From the NCBI RefSeq assembly GCF_016656965.1, contig NZ_CP067977.1, positions 620,001 to 684,000 on the forward strand: 64,000 nt of DNA, written 5' to 3'. Source of the DNA: Brevundimonas vitisensis (lineage in GTDB: Bacteria > Pseudomonadota > Alphaproteobacteria > Caulobacterales > Caulobacteraceae). The translations under genes and the position numbers were made by a program. The first letter of the stretch is position 1. The number at the start of each line of letters is the position of its first letter. The notes under the pieces are model-generated. The model searched no databases and was not told the DNA's origin. It saw only the letters and a program-made list of their open reading frames with translations. Shown piece by piece: positions 16,073 to 24,566 of the stretch.

Positions 16073-18346
16073 ATGCTGAAGATGTTCGCACGCGCGGCCG
16101 GTGTGCTGCTGGGGACGGCCGGCCTGGCGCTTATGCTGGGCGTGTCGCCCGTCGCGGCACAGGAGCGACTGGCCATCGGTGGCTCGGTCGCAGGCGATCT
16201 GGTCGACGGCGACAGCACCCTGTCCTCCGGCGAGTATGTCGATGTCTATACCTTCGAGGGCCGGGCTGGACAGCAGGTGACGGTGAGCATGACGTCCGGT
16301 GACGTCGATGCCTATGTGATGCTGCGCGGCCCCGCAGGCTTTGCCGAGGAAAACGACGATCGCGACGCGGGCCTGACCGATGCCCAGGTCAGCGTCCGCC
16401 TGCCCGCCAACGGCACCTACCGCATCCAGGCAACGACCTATCAGCCCGGTGAGACGGGCCGCTATCGGATCGCCGTGGTCGAGGGCGGTGCCTCGACGAC
16501 AGCACAGGGGGGCGGTGCCGTGACCGTGGGCGCGCCCAACCGCGGGCAGTTGCTGGATGGTGACGGCCGCCTCCCCGCCGGGGAATACGTCGACCGCTGG
16601 ATCCTGAACGGCACGCCTGGCCAAGCCTATGTCGCCCAGCTGAATACCGGTGATTTCGACGCCTATCTGTTTGTTCGCGGCGAGGGACTGGAAGCCGACA
16701 ACGACGATGACACCAGCGGCCGTGGCAGCACCAACAGCCGCCTGGAATTCGTGATGCCCGAGGATGGTCAGGTCGTCCTGTCCGCAACCAGCTATCGCGG
16801 GGAAGAGACCGGTGCCTATACGCTCATGGTGGATGAGGCGGGTACTCAGACCGCCAGCGTGGGCACTCCCGTATCTGGCGGACGTCTTCGTCTGGGTCAG
16901 GTGGTGAACGGCGACCTGGCCGAGGGCGACTCCACCTTGAGGTCTGGCGAGTACACCCAGGTCTTCACGCTGAGCGGATCGGCGGGCGACCAGATCGACC
17001 TGCAGATGGTTTCCGCCAATTTCGACCCCTATCTGTTCATCACCGGGCCTGACGATTTTTCGGCCGCGAATGACGATGATCCCTCCGGCGAGAATGGCGT
17101 CAACAGCCGCCTGATCGTCACCCTGCCCTCCGACGGCGACTATCAGGTCTATGCCACCAGCTATGCCCCCGGCGAGAGCGGCGACTTCCGCCTGACGGCG
17201 AACCGCGCCAGCGGATCCGCCATCGCCCAGGCCGAGACGGCGCTGGCGTCGCGCGTGCCGGCGTTCGAGACCGGCATCGACATGAACGGCAGCCTGGCCG
17301 ACGGCGATCAGGCCCTGCCTGACGGCGAATATGCGGACCGCTATACTTTCCAGGGCCGGGCGGGTGAACGGATCGCCCTGACGGTCGAGTCGGGCCAGTT
17401 CGACACCTATCTGTTTGTGCGCGGCCCGGGCGGGTTCAGCAGCGACAACGACGATGGTCCGGATGGCACCAACAGCCGCATCGACGCCGTCCTGCCCGCC
17501 GATGGCGAGTATACCGTCACGGTTACCTCCTATGGCCCTGGCGAGACGGGCCGCTATCGGTTCGTGGCCGGGCCCAGCCTGGGTACGCCGCGTCAAGCCG
17601 GCGTCCAGGGCGGAACGCGTGTGTTCGCCGTCATGGTCGGTATCTCCGACTATGGTGGCACTGGTGACCTGGCTTATACGGCCGACGATGCGCTGAAACT
17701 GGCCGAGGCCCTGCGCCGCGAAGGCGTGCTGAACCCCGCCAGCATCACCCTGACCGACGCCGATGCCACGGTTGACGGTGTCCGCGAAGCCTTTGCCGAG
17801 GTCGCGGCCCAGGCCGGGCCGAACGACATCTTCCTGTTCTTCTATTCAGGACACGGGGCCCAGCACCCGGGCAGCTTCAATCCGAACGAGCCGGATTCGC
17901 GTTACGAGACCATTGCCCTGCGCGATGGCGAGATCACCGACACCGAAATGGCGGAACTTTTCGGCACCCTGGACACCCGCTTGGCCATGATCGTCCTGGA
18001 CAGCTGTTTTTCGGGCGGTTTCGCGCGCAACGTCGTCAGCCGGCCGGGCGTGATCGGCCTGTTCAGCTCGGAGGAGGACCTGACCAGCCAGGTGGCCGGT
18101 AAGTTCGAAGCGGGGGGATACCTGGCCCACTTCCTGCGGACCGGTCTCTCCGGTGAGGCCAATATGGACGGCGACGACATGATCACGGCCGGCGAACTGA
18201 CCACCTATCTGCGCCGCAAGTTCGCGGCCGAGGTGTCCGATGTCGGGGCCGAAACGATCGACGGTCAGCGCAGCTATCAGAACCTGGTCGTGGATCGCGG
18301 CGGGGTTCAGGTCGACGACGTGGTGATCCGTATCGCCGCGCGCTGA
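16073..18346 (+). CDS. Secreted caspase-like protease (metacaspase) with four PPC repeats
   Basis: A 757-residue exported protein. A signal peptide (about 1-30, ending SPVAAQ) is followed by four pre-peptidase C-terminal (PPC)-like beta-sandwich repeats of about 105 residues (near 32-140, 152-258, 272-382, 396-503). Each carries SGEY or DGEY, an FDxYLF/VDAYVM strand, an acidic DNDD-type loop and a Y-PGE-x-GxY end. The C-terminal third (about 512-757) is a C14-type caspase fold with catalytic H594 in YSGHGAQ and C645 in DSCFSGG, plus an EF-hand-like acidic loop DGDDMITAGEL. Metacaspases cut after Arg or Lys. PPC modules are usually found on secreted peptidases. GGGGGGAAC before the ATG at 16073 sets the start. 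Confidence 0.88.
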   Translation: MLKMFARAAGVLLGTAGLALMLGVSPVAAQERLAIGGSVAGDLVDGDSTLSSGEYVDVYTFEGRAGQQVTVSMTSGDVDAYVMLRGPAGFAEENDDRDAGLTDAQVSVRLPANGTYRIQATTYQPGETGRYRIAVVEGGASTTAQGGGAVTVGAPNRGQLLDGDGRLPAGEYVDRWILNGTPGQAYVAQLNTGDFDAYLFVRGEGLEADNDDDTSGRGSTNSRLEFVMPEDGQVVLSATSYRGEETGAYTLMVDEAGTQTASVGTPVSGGRLRLGQVVNGDLAEGDSTLRSGEYTQVFTLSGSAGDQIDLQMVSANFDPYLFITGPDDFSAANDDDPSGENGVNSRLIVTLPSDGDYQVYATSYAPGESGDFRLTANRASGSAIAQAETALASRVPAFETGIDMNGSLADGDQALPDGEYADRYTFQGRAGERIALTVESGQFDTYLFVRGPGGFSSDNDDGPDGTNSRIDAVLPADGEYTVTVTSYGPGETGRYRFVAGPSLGTPRQAGVQGGTRVFAVMVGISDYGGTGDLAYTADDALKLAEALRREGVLNPASITLTDADATVDGVREAFAEVAAQAGPNDIFLFFYSGHGAQHPGSFNPNEPDSRYETIALRDGEITDTEMAELFGTLDTRLAMIVLDSCFSGGFARNVVSRPGVIGLFSSEEDLTSQVAGKFEAGGYLAHFLRTGLSGEANMDGDDMITAGELTTYLRRKFAAEVSDVGAETIDGQRSYQNLVVDRGGVQVDDVVIRIAAR

Positions 18347-18370
18347 TCCTGCCTGCGGGGCAAAAGAAAA

Positions 18371-18398
18371 CGGCGGCCTCCGGGATCGGAGGCCGCCG
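18371..18398. terminator. Strong hairpin between metacaspase and POT transporter genes
   Basis: An 11-base-pair stem CGGCGGCCTCC/GGAGGCCGCCG with a 6-base loop. It sits between two convergent genes. There is no long T tract, so it may act as a weak intrinsic terminator or a Rho-related stop and RNA-end protector. Confidence 0.6.
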
Positions 18399-18423
18399 TC
18401 GTCATTTCAGGCTCTGATCGGGA

Positions 18424-20166
18424 TCAGTGAACCCCGGCCATGCCCTTCTTCAGGATGGGCGAGACCACGAACAGGAAGATCCCGACGCCGACGCCGACCC
18501 AACCGATCGTCGAAAAGATCGAGCTGAAGGTCTGCAGGGCCAGACCCGGATCGGTCACGACGCCCGCAACCGTCTTGGTCGCCGTCGCCTTGGCGATGAT
18601 GCCCGCCACGATGTGTGCGACCGAGCTGGACAGGAACCAGACCCCCATCATCATGCCGACCACGCGTTCCACCGACAGCTTGGTGATCATCGACAGACCC
18701 ACGGGCGAGAGGCAGAGCTCGCCGATGGTGTGCAGCAGATAGGTCAGGAACAGGAACATCAACGGCACGCGGAAGTCTGCGTTGGCAGCATTCAGCGCCG
18801 CCCAGGCCAGCAGCAGGAAGCCTGCACCGACGAACACCAGGCCGAACGAGAACTTGACCGGCGTCGACGGCTCCATGTTCCGGCGGCCCAGCCACACCCA
18901 GAGCGCCGCCATGAGCGGGCCCAGGACAATGATGATGCCGGGGTTGAAGGACTGGGTATAGCCGACGTTGAACCAGCTGGGCATCTCGGTCGATTGGTCA
19001 GCGAAGACGCTGAGCGACGACCCGGCCTGTTCGAACAGGGCCCAGAAGAGGACCGAGAAGAAGATCAGCACCTGGGCCACCAGCATCCGCGAGCGCTCGG
19101 CCCCCTTCAGCTTCAGGACCGTATAGCCGACGACCAGGGCGAAAATGACGCCCGCAGCCCACGGCAGGACCATCTCGATCAGTTCGTGACGCTGGATCAG
19201 CAGCCAGGTCGGGAAGACCGCGACCAGGCCCAGGATCCAGAACACCGCCTCCAGAGGAACGCCCAGGATTTTGGCCGACTTCAACGCCACCGGATTGGGC
19301 GGCGCACCTCGGCCTTCAAGCCACGGCTGTCCCACGATGAAGGTCAGCAGGCCCAGCAACATGCCGATGCCCGCCAAGCCGAAGCCGTAGGCCCAGCCAT
19401 AGGTGAAGCCCAGGTACGAACAGGCGATGGTGGCCAGGAAGGACCCCAGATTGATGCCGACGTAGAAGATGGTGAAACCACCGTCGCGACGCGGATCGTT
19501 CTCGTCGTAAAGGGCACCGACCACGGTCGAGATATTGGCTTTCAGGAAGCCCACGCCGACGATGATCAGCGACAGGGCCAGGAACAGCAGGGGTTCGCCG
19601 ACCTGAAGGTCACGCGTGGTCTCCAGGCTGAAGCTGCCGGTCGGGGTGAAGGCGGGGAAATCAGACCCGCCAGCGGTCGCCGTCGCGGCCGGCTGTGCAC
19701 GCGTGACGCCCTCGGGCGAGATCACGATCTGGACCCGCTCTGTGCCGTCAACGATGAAAAGCTTGCGGTCCTGATTGCGGCCGTCAACCTCAATGGCATA
19801 GGTCTCGCCGCCGATCGTGATCCGCTCCTTGCCGCCCGAACCCTCGAACGCCATCGTGAAATGGCCGAGCACCAGAAGCACGGCACCGATGATGACAGCC
19901 TTGCGCGATCCCAGATATTTATCGGCGATCAGGCCCCCGATAACCGGCATCAGATAGACCAGCGCCGCATAGGCGGCGTAAATTCCCTGCGCCTCTTCCG
20001 GACCGAACAGGAAGTGCTGGATCAGATACAGGGTCAGCATCGCCCTCATTCCGTAGAATGAGAACCGTTCCCACATCTCAGTGAAGAACAGGACTACCAG
20101 CCCCCGCGGGTGTCCCAAAAACGTCTTGCGGGGCGCGATTGCGCCTCCGGCGTCCGTCGTACTCAA
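18424..20166 (-). CDS. Proton-dependent oligopeptide transporter (POT/PTR family)
   Basis: A 580-residue membrane protein of the POT family, which imports di- and tripeptides with protons. The family signature appears as FFTEMWERFSFYGMRAMLTLYL and again as FTIFYVGINLGSFLA. About 14 membrane segments are seen. A hydrophilic loop (around the GSGGKERITIGGETYAIEVDG region) contains extra periplasmic material typical of many Gram-negative members. The start is a TTG at 20166 with GGGAG seven bases before it, giving (M)STTDAGGAIAP. ATG or GTG codons further upstream lack ribosome sites. It is divergent from a secreted S46 dipeptidyl-peptidase, which would supply its substrates. Confidence 0.85.
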   Translation of the reverse strand: MSTTDAGGAIAPRKTFLGHPRGLVVLFFTEMWERFSFYGMRAMLTLYLIQHFLFGPEEAQGIYAAYAALVYLMPVIGGLIADKYLGSRKAVIIGAVLLVLGHFTMAFEGSGGKERITIGGETYAIEVDGRNQDRKLFIVDGTERVQIVISPEGVTRAQPAATATAGGSDFPAFTPTGSFSLETTRDLQVGEPLLFLALSLIIVGVGFLKANISTVVGALYDENDPRRDGGFTIFYVGINLGSFLATIACSYLGFTYGWAYGFGLAGIGMLLGLLTFIVGQPWLEGRGAPPNPVALKSAKILGVPLEAVFWILGLVAVFPTWLLIQRHELIEMVLPWAAGVIFALVVGYTVLKLKGAERSRMLVAQVLIFFSVLFWALFEQAGSSLSVFADQSTEMPSWFNVGYTQSFNPGIIIVLGPLMAALWVWLGRRNMEPSTPVKFSFGLVFVGAGFLLLAWAALNAANADFRVPLMFLFLTYLLHTIGELCLSPVGLSMITKLSVERVVGMMMGVWFLSSSVAHIVAGIIAKATATKTVAGVVTDPGLALQTFSSIFSTIGWVGVGVGIFLFVVSPILKKGMAGVH

Positions 20167-20384
20167 CGGCTCACTCCCTAAAGCCTGCGCCTCTAACCGC
20201 GCGCGAAGCGGCATAAGCAGCACGGGACGAAAGACCGGACAAGCGTTAAGGACGATCGGCAGCCAGACGAAGCCGCGATTCTCGCCCGTCAGGCCGCTGA
20301 TCTCTGGTCGCAGATGCCCCGGCCTTCCCCGTCAAGGCGAATGGCCGCTAGAGTGGCGATAGTCCGCGTTCACGGAGAAGTCCC

Positions 20385-22442
20385 ATGCGTCCCCTGACCC
20401 TCGCCGCCGCCCTCGGTGTCTCGTCCCTGGCCCTCGGCATCGGATCGGCCCGCGCCGAAGAAGGCATGTGGACCTTCGACAACTTCCCTATCGCGGCCGC
20501 CAATCGTCTGTTGGGCACCAACATCGATCAGGCCTGGCTGGACCGGGTGCGGCTGTCCTCGGTGCGGTTCGGCGGCTGTTCGGCCGGGCTGGTGTCGGGT
20601 GAGGGCCTGATCCTGACCAACAACCACTGCGTCGCCAGCTGCGTGGCCAATCTGTCGACCCAGGCGGTCAACTATGCCGCGACCGGATTTACCCCCGCGA
20701 CGCGCGAGGAAGAGCTGAAATGCCCCGGTGGCACCGCGGAAATCCTGACCGAGATCACCGATGTGACCGCCCGCATGCAGGCGGCGGGCGAGGGTCTGTC
20801 CGGGCAGGCCTTTACCCAGGCCCGCGCCGCCGAGGCAGGCCGGATCGAGAGCGAGGGCTGCGGCGGCGATCCGACCCTGCGCTGTCAGGTCGTGACCCTT
20901 TATCGGGGCGGCCAGTTCAAGCTCTATACCTATCGCCGCTATACCGACGTTCGCCTGGCCTTCGCGCCCGAGGATCGCGCCGCGACCTTCGGCGGAGACC
21001 TGGACAACTTCAGCTTCCCGCGCTTCTCCATCGATGCGGCCTTCATCCGCATTTATGAGAACGACGCCCCGGTCCAGACGCCGATCCACTTCACCTGGAA
21101 TGCGGATCAGCCCGTCGAAGGCACCCCCGTCTTCGTCTCAGGCAGCCCCGGTGCGACCCAGCGCCTGCTGACCATGGATCAACTGCTGACGGTCCGCGAC
21201 GTCATGTTGCCGCTGGACCAGCTGATCGCCTCGGAGCTGCGCGGTCGCCTGATCCGCTTCAGCCAGGAGAGCGAGGAGAACGCCTTCATCGCCATGGACC
21301 CGATCGTGGGCCTGGAAAACACCTATAAGCGCGGCCTTGGCCGGATGCGGGCCCTGGTCGATCCCCAGTTCATGGCCATGAAGTCCGAGCAGGAGGCCGA
21401 TTTCCGCCGTCGCCATCGCGATGCTGCCAACGCTTCAGACCCCTGGGCGGCGCTGTCCGCCGTCCAGCCGATCCAGCGTGAGCTCTATGCGCCCTACACC
21501 CTGCTGGAGACCCGCGCCGGCGGGGGGTCGCTGCATTTCGCCTGGGCCCGCACCCTGGTGCGCGCAGCGCAGGAGCGCGAAAAGCCCTCGGCAGAACGCC
21601 TGCCGGAGTTCGCCGACAGCCGACTGTCGGCCGTCCAGTCCAGCCTGTTTGCCGAACGTCCGACCTATCCGGCGCTGGAGCAGGTCTATCTGGAATGGTG
21701 GCTGTCCAAGACCCGCGAATGGCTGACCGTCGACGATCCCCGCGTGCAGGCCCTGCTGGGTAAGGAATCGCCGGAAGCCCTGTCGGCCCGGCTGGTCGCA
21801 GGTTCCACCCTGGCCGATCCGGCGGTTCGCCGTGCCCTGTGGGAAGGTGGTCTGGCCGCGATCGAGGCGTCGGACGATCCGATGATCCAATATGTGCTGT
21901 TGATCCAGGACGAGACCCGCGCCGTCCGCAGCGAGTGGGAGGAGAAGGTCCAGGGCCCGACCGACCGGGCGTCAGAGGCTCTGGCAGCGGCGCGTTTCGA
22001 AATCTATGGCGACAGTGTCTATCCCGATGCCACCGGCACCCTCCGCCTGACCTATGGCCGGATCGAGGGATCGGATGTGCCGGGCCAGCGCTGGGGGGCC
22101 TTTACCACCTTCGGGGGCCTGTGGGACCGCGCCACCGGTGCCGCGCCCTTTGACGTGGCCCCCCGCCTGCTGGCCGCACGCGAGCGCATCGACCCCGGCA
22201 CGGTGCTGAACATGGCGGTATCATCCGACACGATCGGCGGTTCGTCCGGCTCGCCCGTCGTCAATGCGGCCGGCGAGATCGTGGGAGCCAATTTCGACTC
22301 CACCGTCCTGACCCAGCGCAACGCCTATGGCTATGACCGCAACGTCAATCGCAGCGTCATCGTGACCACCGGCGCGGTGACGGTGGCCCTGCGCGATGTC
22401 TATGGCATGGACCGTCTGGTCACCGAACTGGGCGTCGACTGA
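20385..22442 (+). CDS. S46-family dipeptidyl-peptidase (DPP7/DPP11-like)
   Basis: A 685-residue periplasmic serine exopeptidase that removes dipeptides from peptide N-termini. A signal peptide ends at SARA (about residue 24), followed by the family start EEGMWTFDNFP. The triad regions are LILTNNHCV (H81), FGGDLDNFSFPR (Asp at 205-207) and IGGSSGSPVV (nucleophile S621, by analogy with the chymotrypsin fold). The large helical domain between the two half-barrels, typical of S46, accounts for the length. GGAG precedes the ATG. Which residue class it prefers (hydrophobic or acidic P1) cannot be read directly. The divergent peptide transporter at 18424 fits a joint peptide-feeding role. Confidence 0.92.
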   Translation: MRPLTLAAALGVSSLALGIGSARAEEGMWTFDNFPIAAANRLLGTNIDQAWLDRVRLSSVRFGGCSAGLVSGEGLILTNNHCVASCVANLSTQAVNYAATGFTPATREEELKCPGGTAEILTEITDVTARMQAAGEGLSGQAFTQARAAEAGRIESEGCGGDPTLRCQVVTLYRGGQFKLYTYRRYTDVRLAFAPEDRAATFGGDLDNFSFPRFSIDAAFIRIYENDAPVQTPIHFTWNADQPVEGTPVFVSGSPGATQRLLTMDQLLTVRDVMLPLDQLIASELRGRLIRFSQESEENAFIAMDPIVGLENTYKRGLGRMRALVDPQFMAMKSEQEADFRRRHRDAANASDPWAALSAVQPIQRELYAPYTLLETRAGGGSLHFAWARTLVRAAQEREKPSAERLPEFADSRLSAVQSSLFAERPTYPALEQVYLEWWLSKTREWLTVDDPRVQALLGKESPEALSARLVAGSTLADPAVRRALWEGGLAAIEASDDPMIQYVLLIQDETRAVRSEWEEKVQGPTDRASEALAAARFEIYGDSVYPDATGTLRLTYGRIEGSDVPGQRWGAFTTFGGLWDRATGAAPFDVAPRLLAARERIDPGTVLNMAVSSDTIGGSSGSPVVNAAGEIVGANFDSTVLTQRNAYGYDRNVNRSVIVTTGAVTVALRDVYGMDRLVTELGVD

Positions 22443-22461
22443 TCGATCCGGCGAAGGAGGC

Positions 22462-23094
22462 TCAGCGCAGCTGGCGCTGAGCCTCGCTGAAATACTGCCA
22501 GCCGGTCCAGGTGGTGGCGATCGCAGCGGCCCAGATCAGGGAGTCGGCGAACAGCTGGAAATGCTCCAGATACATGAAGTCGAAGCCGAAGCCGTCCCAG
22601 TTGCGTGCCAGGAGCTGGGCGCCCAAGGCCACCATCTGAAGCGTCGTTTTCCACTTGGCCAGGGTCGTGACCGGCAGCACCACCTTGCCCGCCGTGCTCT
22701 CGCGCAGGGCCGAGACGGCGAACTCGCGGAACAGGATCAGGCCGCAGGGAATGGCAATCTGGGGCACCGAGCCCGAGGTCAGGATGGCCAGGATCGCCCC
22801 GGTCACCAGGATCTTGTCCGCAATCGGGTCCAGAATCGCACCCCACCGCGTCGTCGCATTCCAGCGCCGCGCCAGATAGCCGTCGACCCAGTCGGTCGAA
22901 GCCGCGATGACGAAGATCCAGAAGCCGGCGCGATACAGGGCGAACTGATCCTCCGGGCTCAGATAGGCCGACAGGATCGGCACGCCGCCGGTGGCCCCTG
23001 CCAGGATCAGGAACATCACCACCCCGGCGGCCAGCCTCAGGGCCGTCAGGATGTTGGGGATCGGATTGGCGCTATGGGGCGGGGCGGCGGTCAT
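22462..23094 (-). CDS. pgsA: CDP-diacylglycerol-glycerol-3-phosphate 3-phosphatidyltransferase
   Basis: A 210-residue inner-membrane enzyme that makes phosphatidylglycerol phosphate, the committed step to PG and cardiolipin. The CDP-alcohol phosphotransferase motif reads STDWVDGYLARRWNATTRWG followed by AILDPIADK, giving the D-x2-DG-x2-AR-x8-G-x3-D-x3-D pattern. N-terminal PNILTALR is typical of PgsA. The ATG at 23094 is chosen; an upstream TTG is less likely. It is convergent with the peptidase gene. Confidence 0.92.
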   Translation of the reverse strand: MTAAPPHSANPIPNILTALRLAAGVVMFLILAGATGGVPILSAYLSPEDQFALYRAGFWIFVIAASTDWVDGYLARRWNATTRWGAILDPIADKILVTGAILAILTSGSVPQIAIPCGLILFREFAVSALRESTAGKVVLPVTTLAKWKTTLQMVALGAQLLARNWDGFGFDFMYLEHFQLFADSLIWAAAIATTWTGWQYFSEAQRQLR

Positions 23095-23171
23095 GGCAGG
23101 TCTCGGCAAACAGGTTGGCGATCACCGGGATAGACGAAGCCGTCCGGCATGTCTTCGTAAAGGACGAAAAC

Positions 23172-23795
23172 CTAGCCCAGGACTTCGAACCGTCCCGGCC
23201 CTTTCAGAGCGCGCAGCATGCCGTCCGCGATGCCGAAATGCAGGCCGCTGAGGATCAACTGGCCCGCAGCTTCCCGCTCGGCGATCCAGGGGAAGGTCCG
23301 CAGGTTGTCCAAGGAGAGCCGGACGACAGCTTCCTCAGCCGCCTGCTCGACCTGATCGGCCGGGAATTCCTCGACGATCCGGCGCACGACCGGCGCTCCC
23401 TGGGCGACCCATGGCGCAACGAAGTCGCTGCAGCTGTCCGGGGCTCCGGTCCTCATCGCAGCCACGCCACCACACAGGGCATGGCCCATCACGACGATGC
23501 GCGACACGCCCAGGACCTTGACCCCGAACTCCAGGGCCGCCGAGACGCCGTGCAGCTGACCATCCGGTTCATAGGGCGGCACCAGATTGGCGACGTTGCG
23601 CACCACGAACAGTTCGCCGGGCGCGGCATCGAAGATGGAGGCCGGGTCTGCCCGGCTGTCGGAACAGGCCACCACCAGGGTGTGCGGCTTCTGTCCCTGT
23701 TCGGCCAGGGCAATGAAGCGATCACGCTGGGCCGGCCATTTGGTGTCACGGAAACGGCGGTAGCCCTGGGCAAGGGGATCAGCTGAATCGGTCAT
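23172..23795 (-). CDS. Beta-class carbonic anhydrase
   Basis: A 207-residue zinc enzyme that interconverts CO2 and bicarbonate in the cytoplasm. Zinc ligands are C44, H105 and C108, in ACSDSRAD and GHALCGG. The Asp46-Arg48 dyad of beta-class enzymes is present. RNVANLVPPYEPDG is the usual dimer-forming segment. The ATG at 23795 lies 27 bases after the pdeM stop codon, so the genes may be co-transcribed. Confidence 0.95.
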   Translation of the reverse strand: MTDSADPLAQGYRRFRDTKWPAQRDRFIALAEQGQKPHTLVVACSDSRADPASIFDAAPGELFVVRNVANLVPPYEPDGQLHGVSAALEFGVKVLGVSRIVVMGHALCGGVAAMRTGAPDSCSDFVAPWVAQGAPVVRRIVEEFPADQVEQAAEEAVVRLSLDNLRTFPWIAEREAAGQLILSGLHFGIADGMLRALKGPGRFEVLG

Positions 23796-23822
23796 GCTTA
23801 GCTCTTAGATCGAGATCATGGG

Positions 23823-24566
23823 CTAGGCCAGTCGGTCCCACGACAAGGCGTGCACGCGATCCCTGCCCAGGGCCGCAGCCATGGGACGCTCGGCAAAAAG
23901 GCCGGCGATTGCCGGGTCGCGTACGTCCAGCCCGCCGGTAAAGGCGCCAAAGGCCGGCAGGATCACCCGGTGCCCGTCGGTCACGAAACACGGACGGCGC
24001 ACGCTCCGGCCATGGGCGGACACCCGCGCCGCCGGATGCAGATGCCCCGCCACCTCGCCGCGCTGAATGCCCGGCTGCGGTTCATGGATCAGCCGCAAGG
24101 CCCCAATGTCCAGCGTCTCCACGACCTCTCCCGGCAGGGCCTCGCCCAGGTCTGGCACCGTCTCGCGCAGCGCCGCAATATCGTGGTTTCCTTCAAGCCA
24201 GATCCAGTCACGCCCCACCGCCATCTGGTACAGCCTGGCCCGATCCTCCGAGGCCATCCGCCCGATCGAACGCGTGTCGTGAAAGCTGTCGCCCAGCAGC
24301 ACCACGCAGGCTGGATTCAGGGCTTCGATCTCGGCTTCCAGCCGATCCAGCGTCGCCCGGCTGTCATAGGGCGGCAGCATCTGACCCCGCGCCGCAAACG
24401 CCGACCCCTTTTCCAGATGCAGGTCCCCCGCGATCAGGGTCCGGTGCGCGATGACCCACATCGCGCCGGAGCAGCGCAGCACACAGGCCTCGCCCTCGAT
24501 CAGCACATGCAGACCGCCACACGGCCGCCGCATCGGCGACAGGGTCTGTTTCAGGGCCGCGTTCAT
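23823..24566 (-). CDS. pdeM: Ligase-associated DNA damage response endonuclease PdeM
   Basis: A 247-residue calcineurin-type metallophosphoesterase. The metal motifs occur in order: GDLHLEKG (47-54), LLGDSFHD, WLEGNHD, and GHLHPAAR near the C-terminus. This variant set marks the PdeM family, linked in genomes to an ATP-dependent DNA ligase, an exonuclease and an Lhr-like helicase. Here its start overlaps the helicase stop by four bases (ATGA), so the two are translationally coupled. The ligase and exonuclease partners are not in the window. Confidence 0.9.
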   Translation of the reverse strand: MNAALKQTLSPMRRPCGGLHVLIEGEACVLRCSGAMWVIAHRTLIAGDLHLEKGSAFAARGQMLPPYDSRATLDRLEAEIEALNPACVVLLGDSFHDTRSIGRMASEDRARLYQMAVGRDWIWLEGNHDIAALRETVPDLGEALPGEVVETLDIGALRLIHEPQPGIQRGEVAGHLHPAARVSAHGRSVRRPCFVTDGHRVILPAFGAFTGGLDVRDPAIAGLFAERPMAAALGRDRVHALSWDRLA

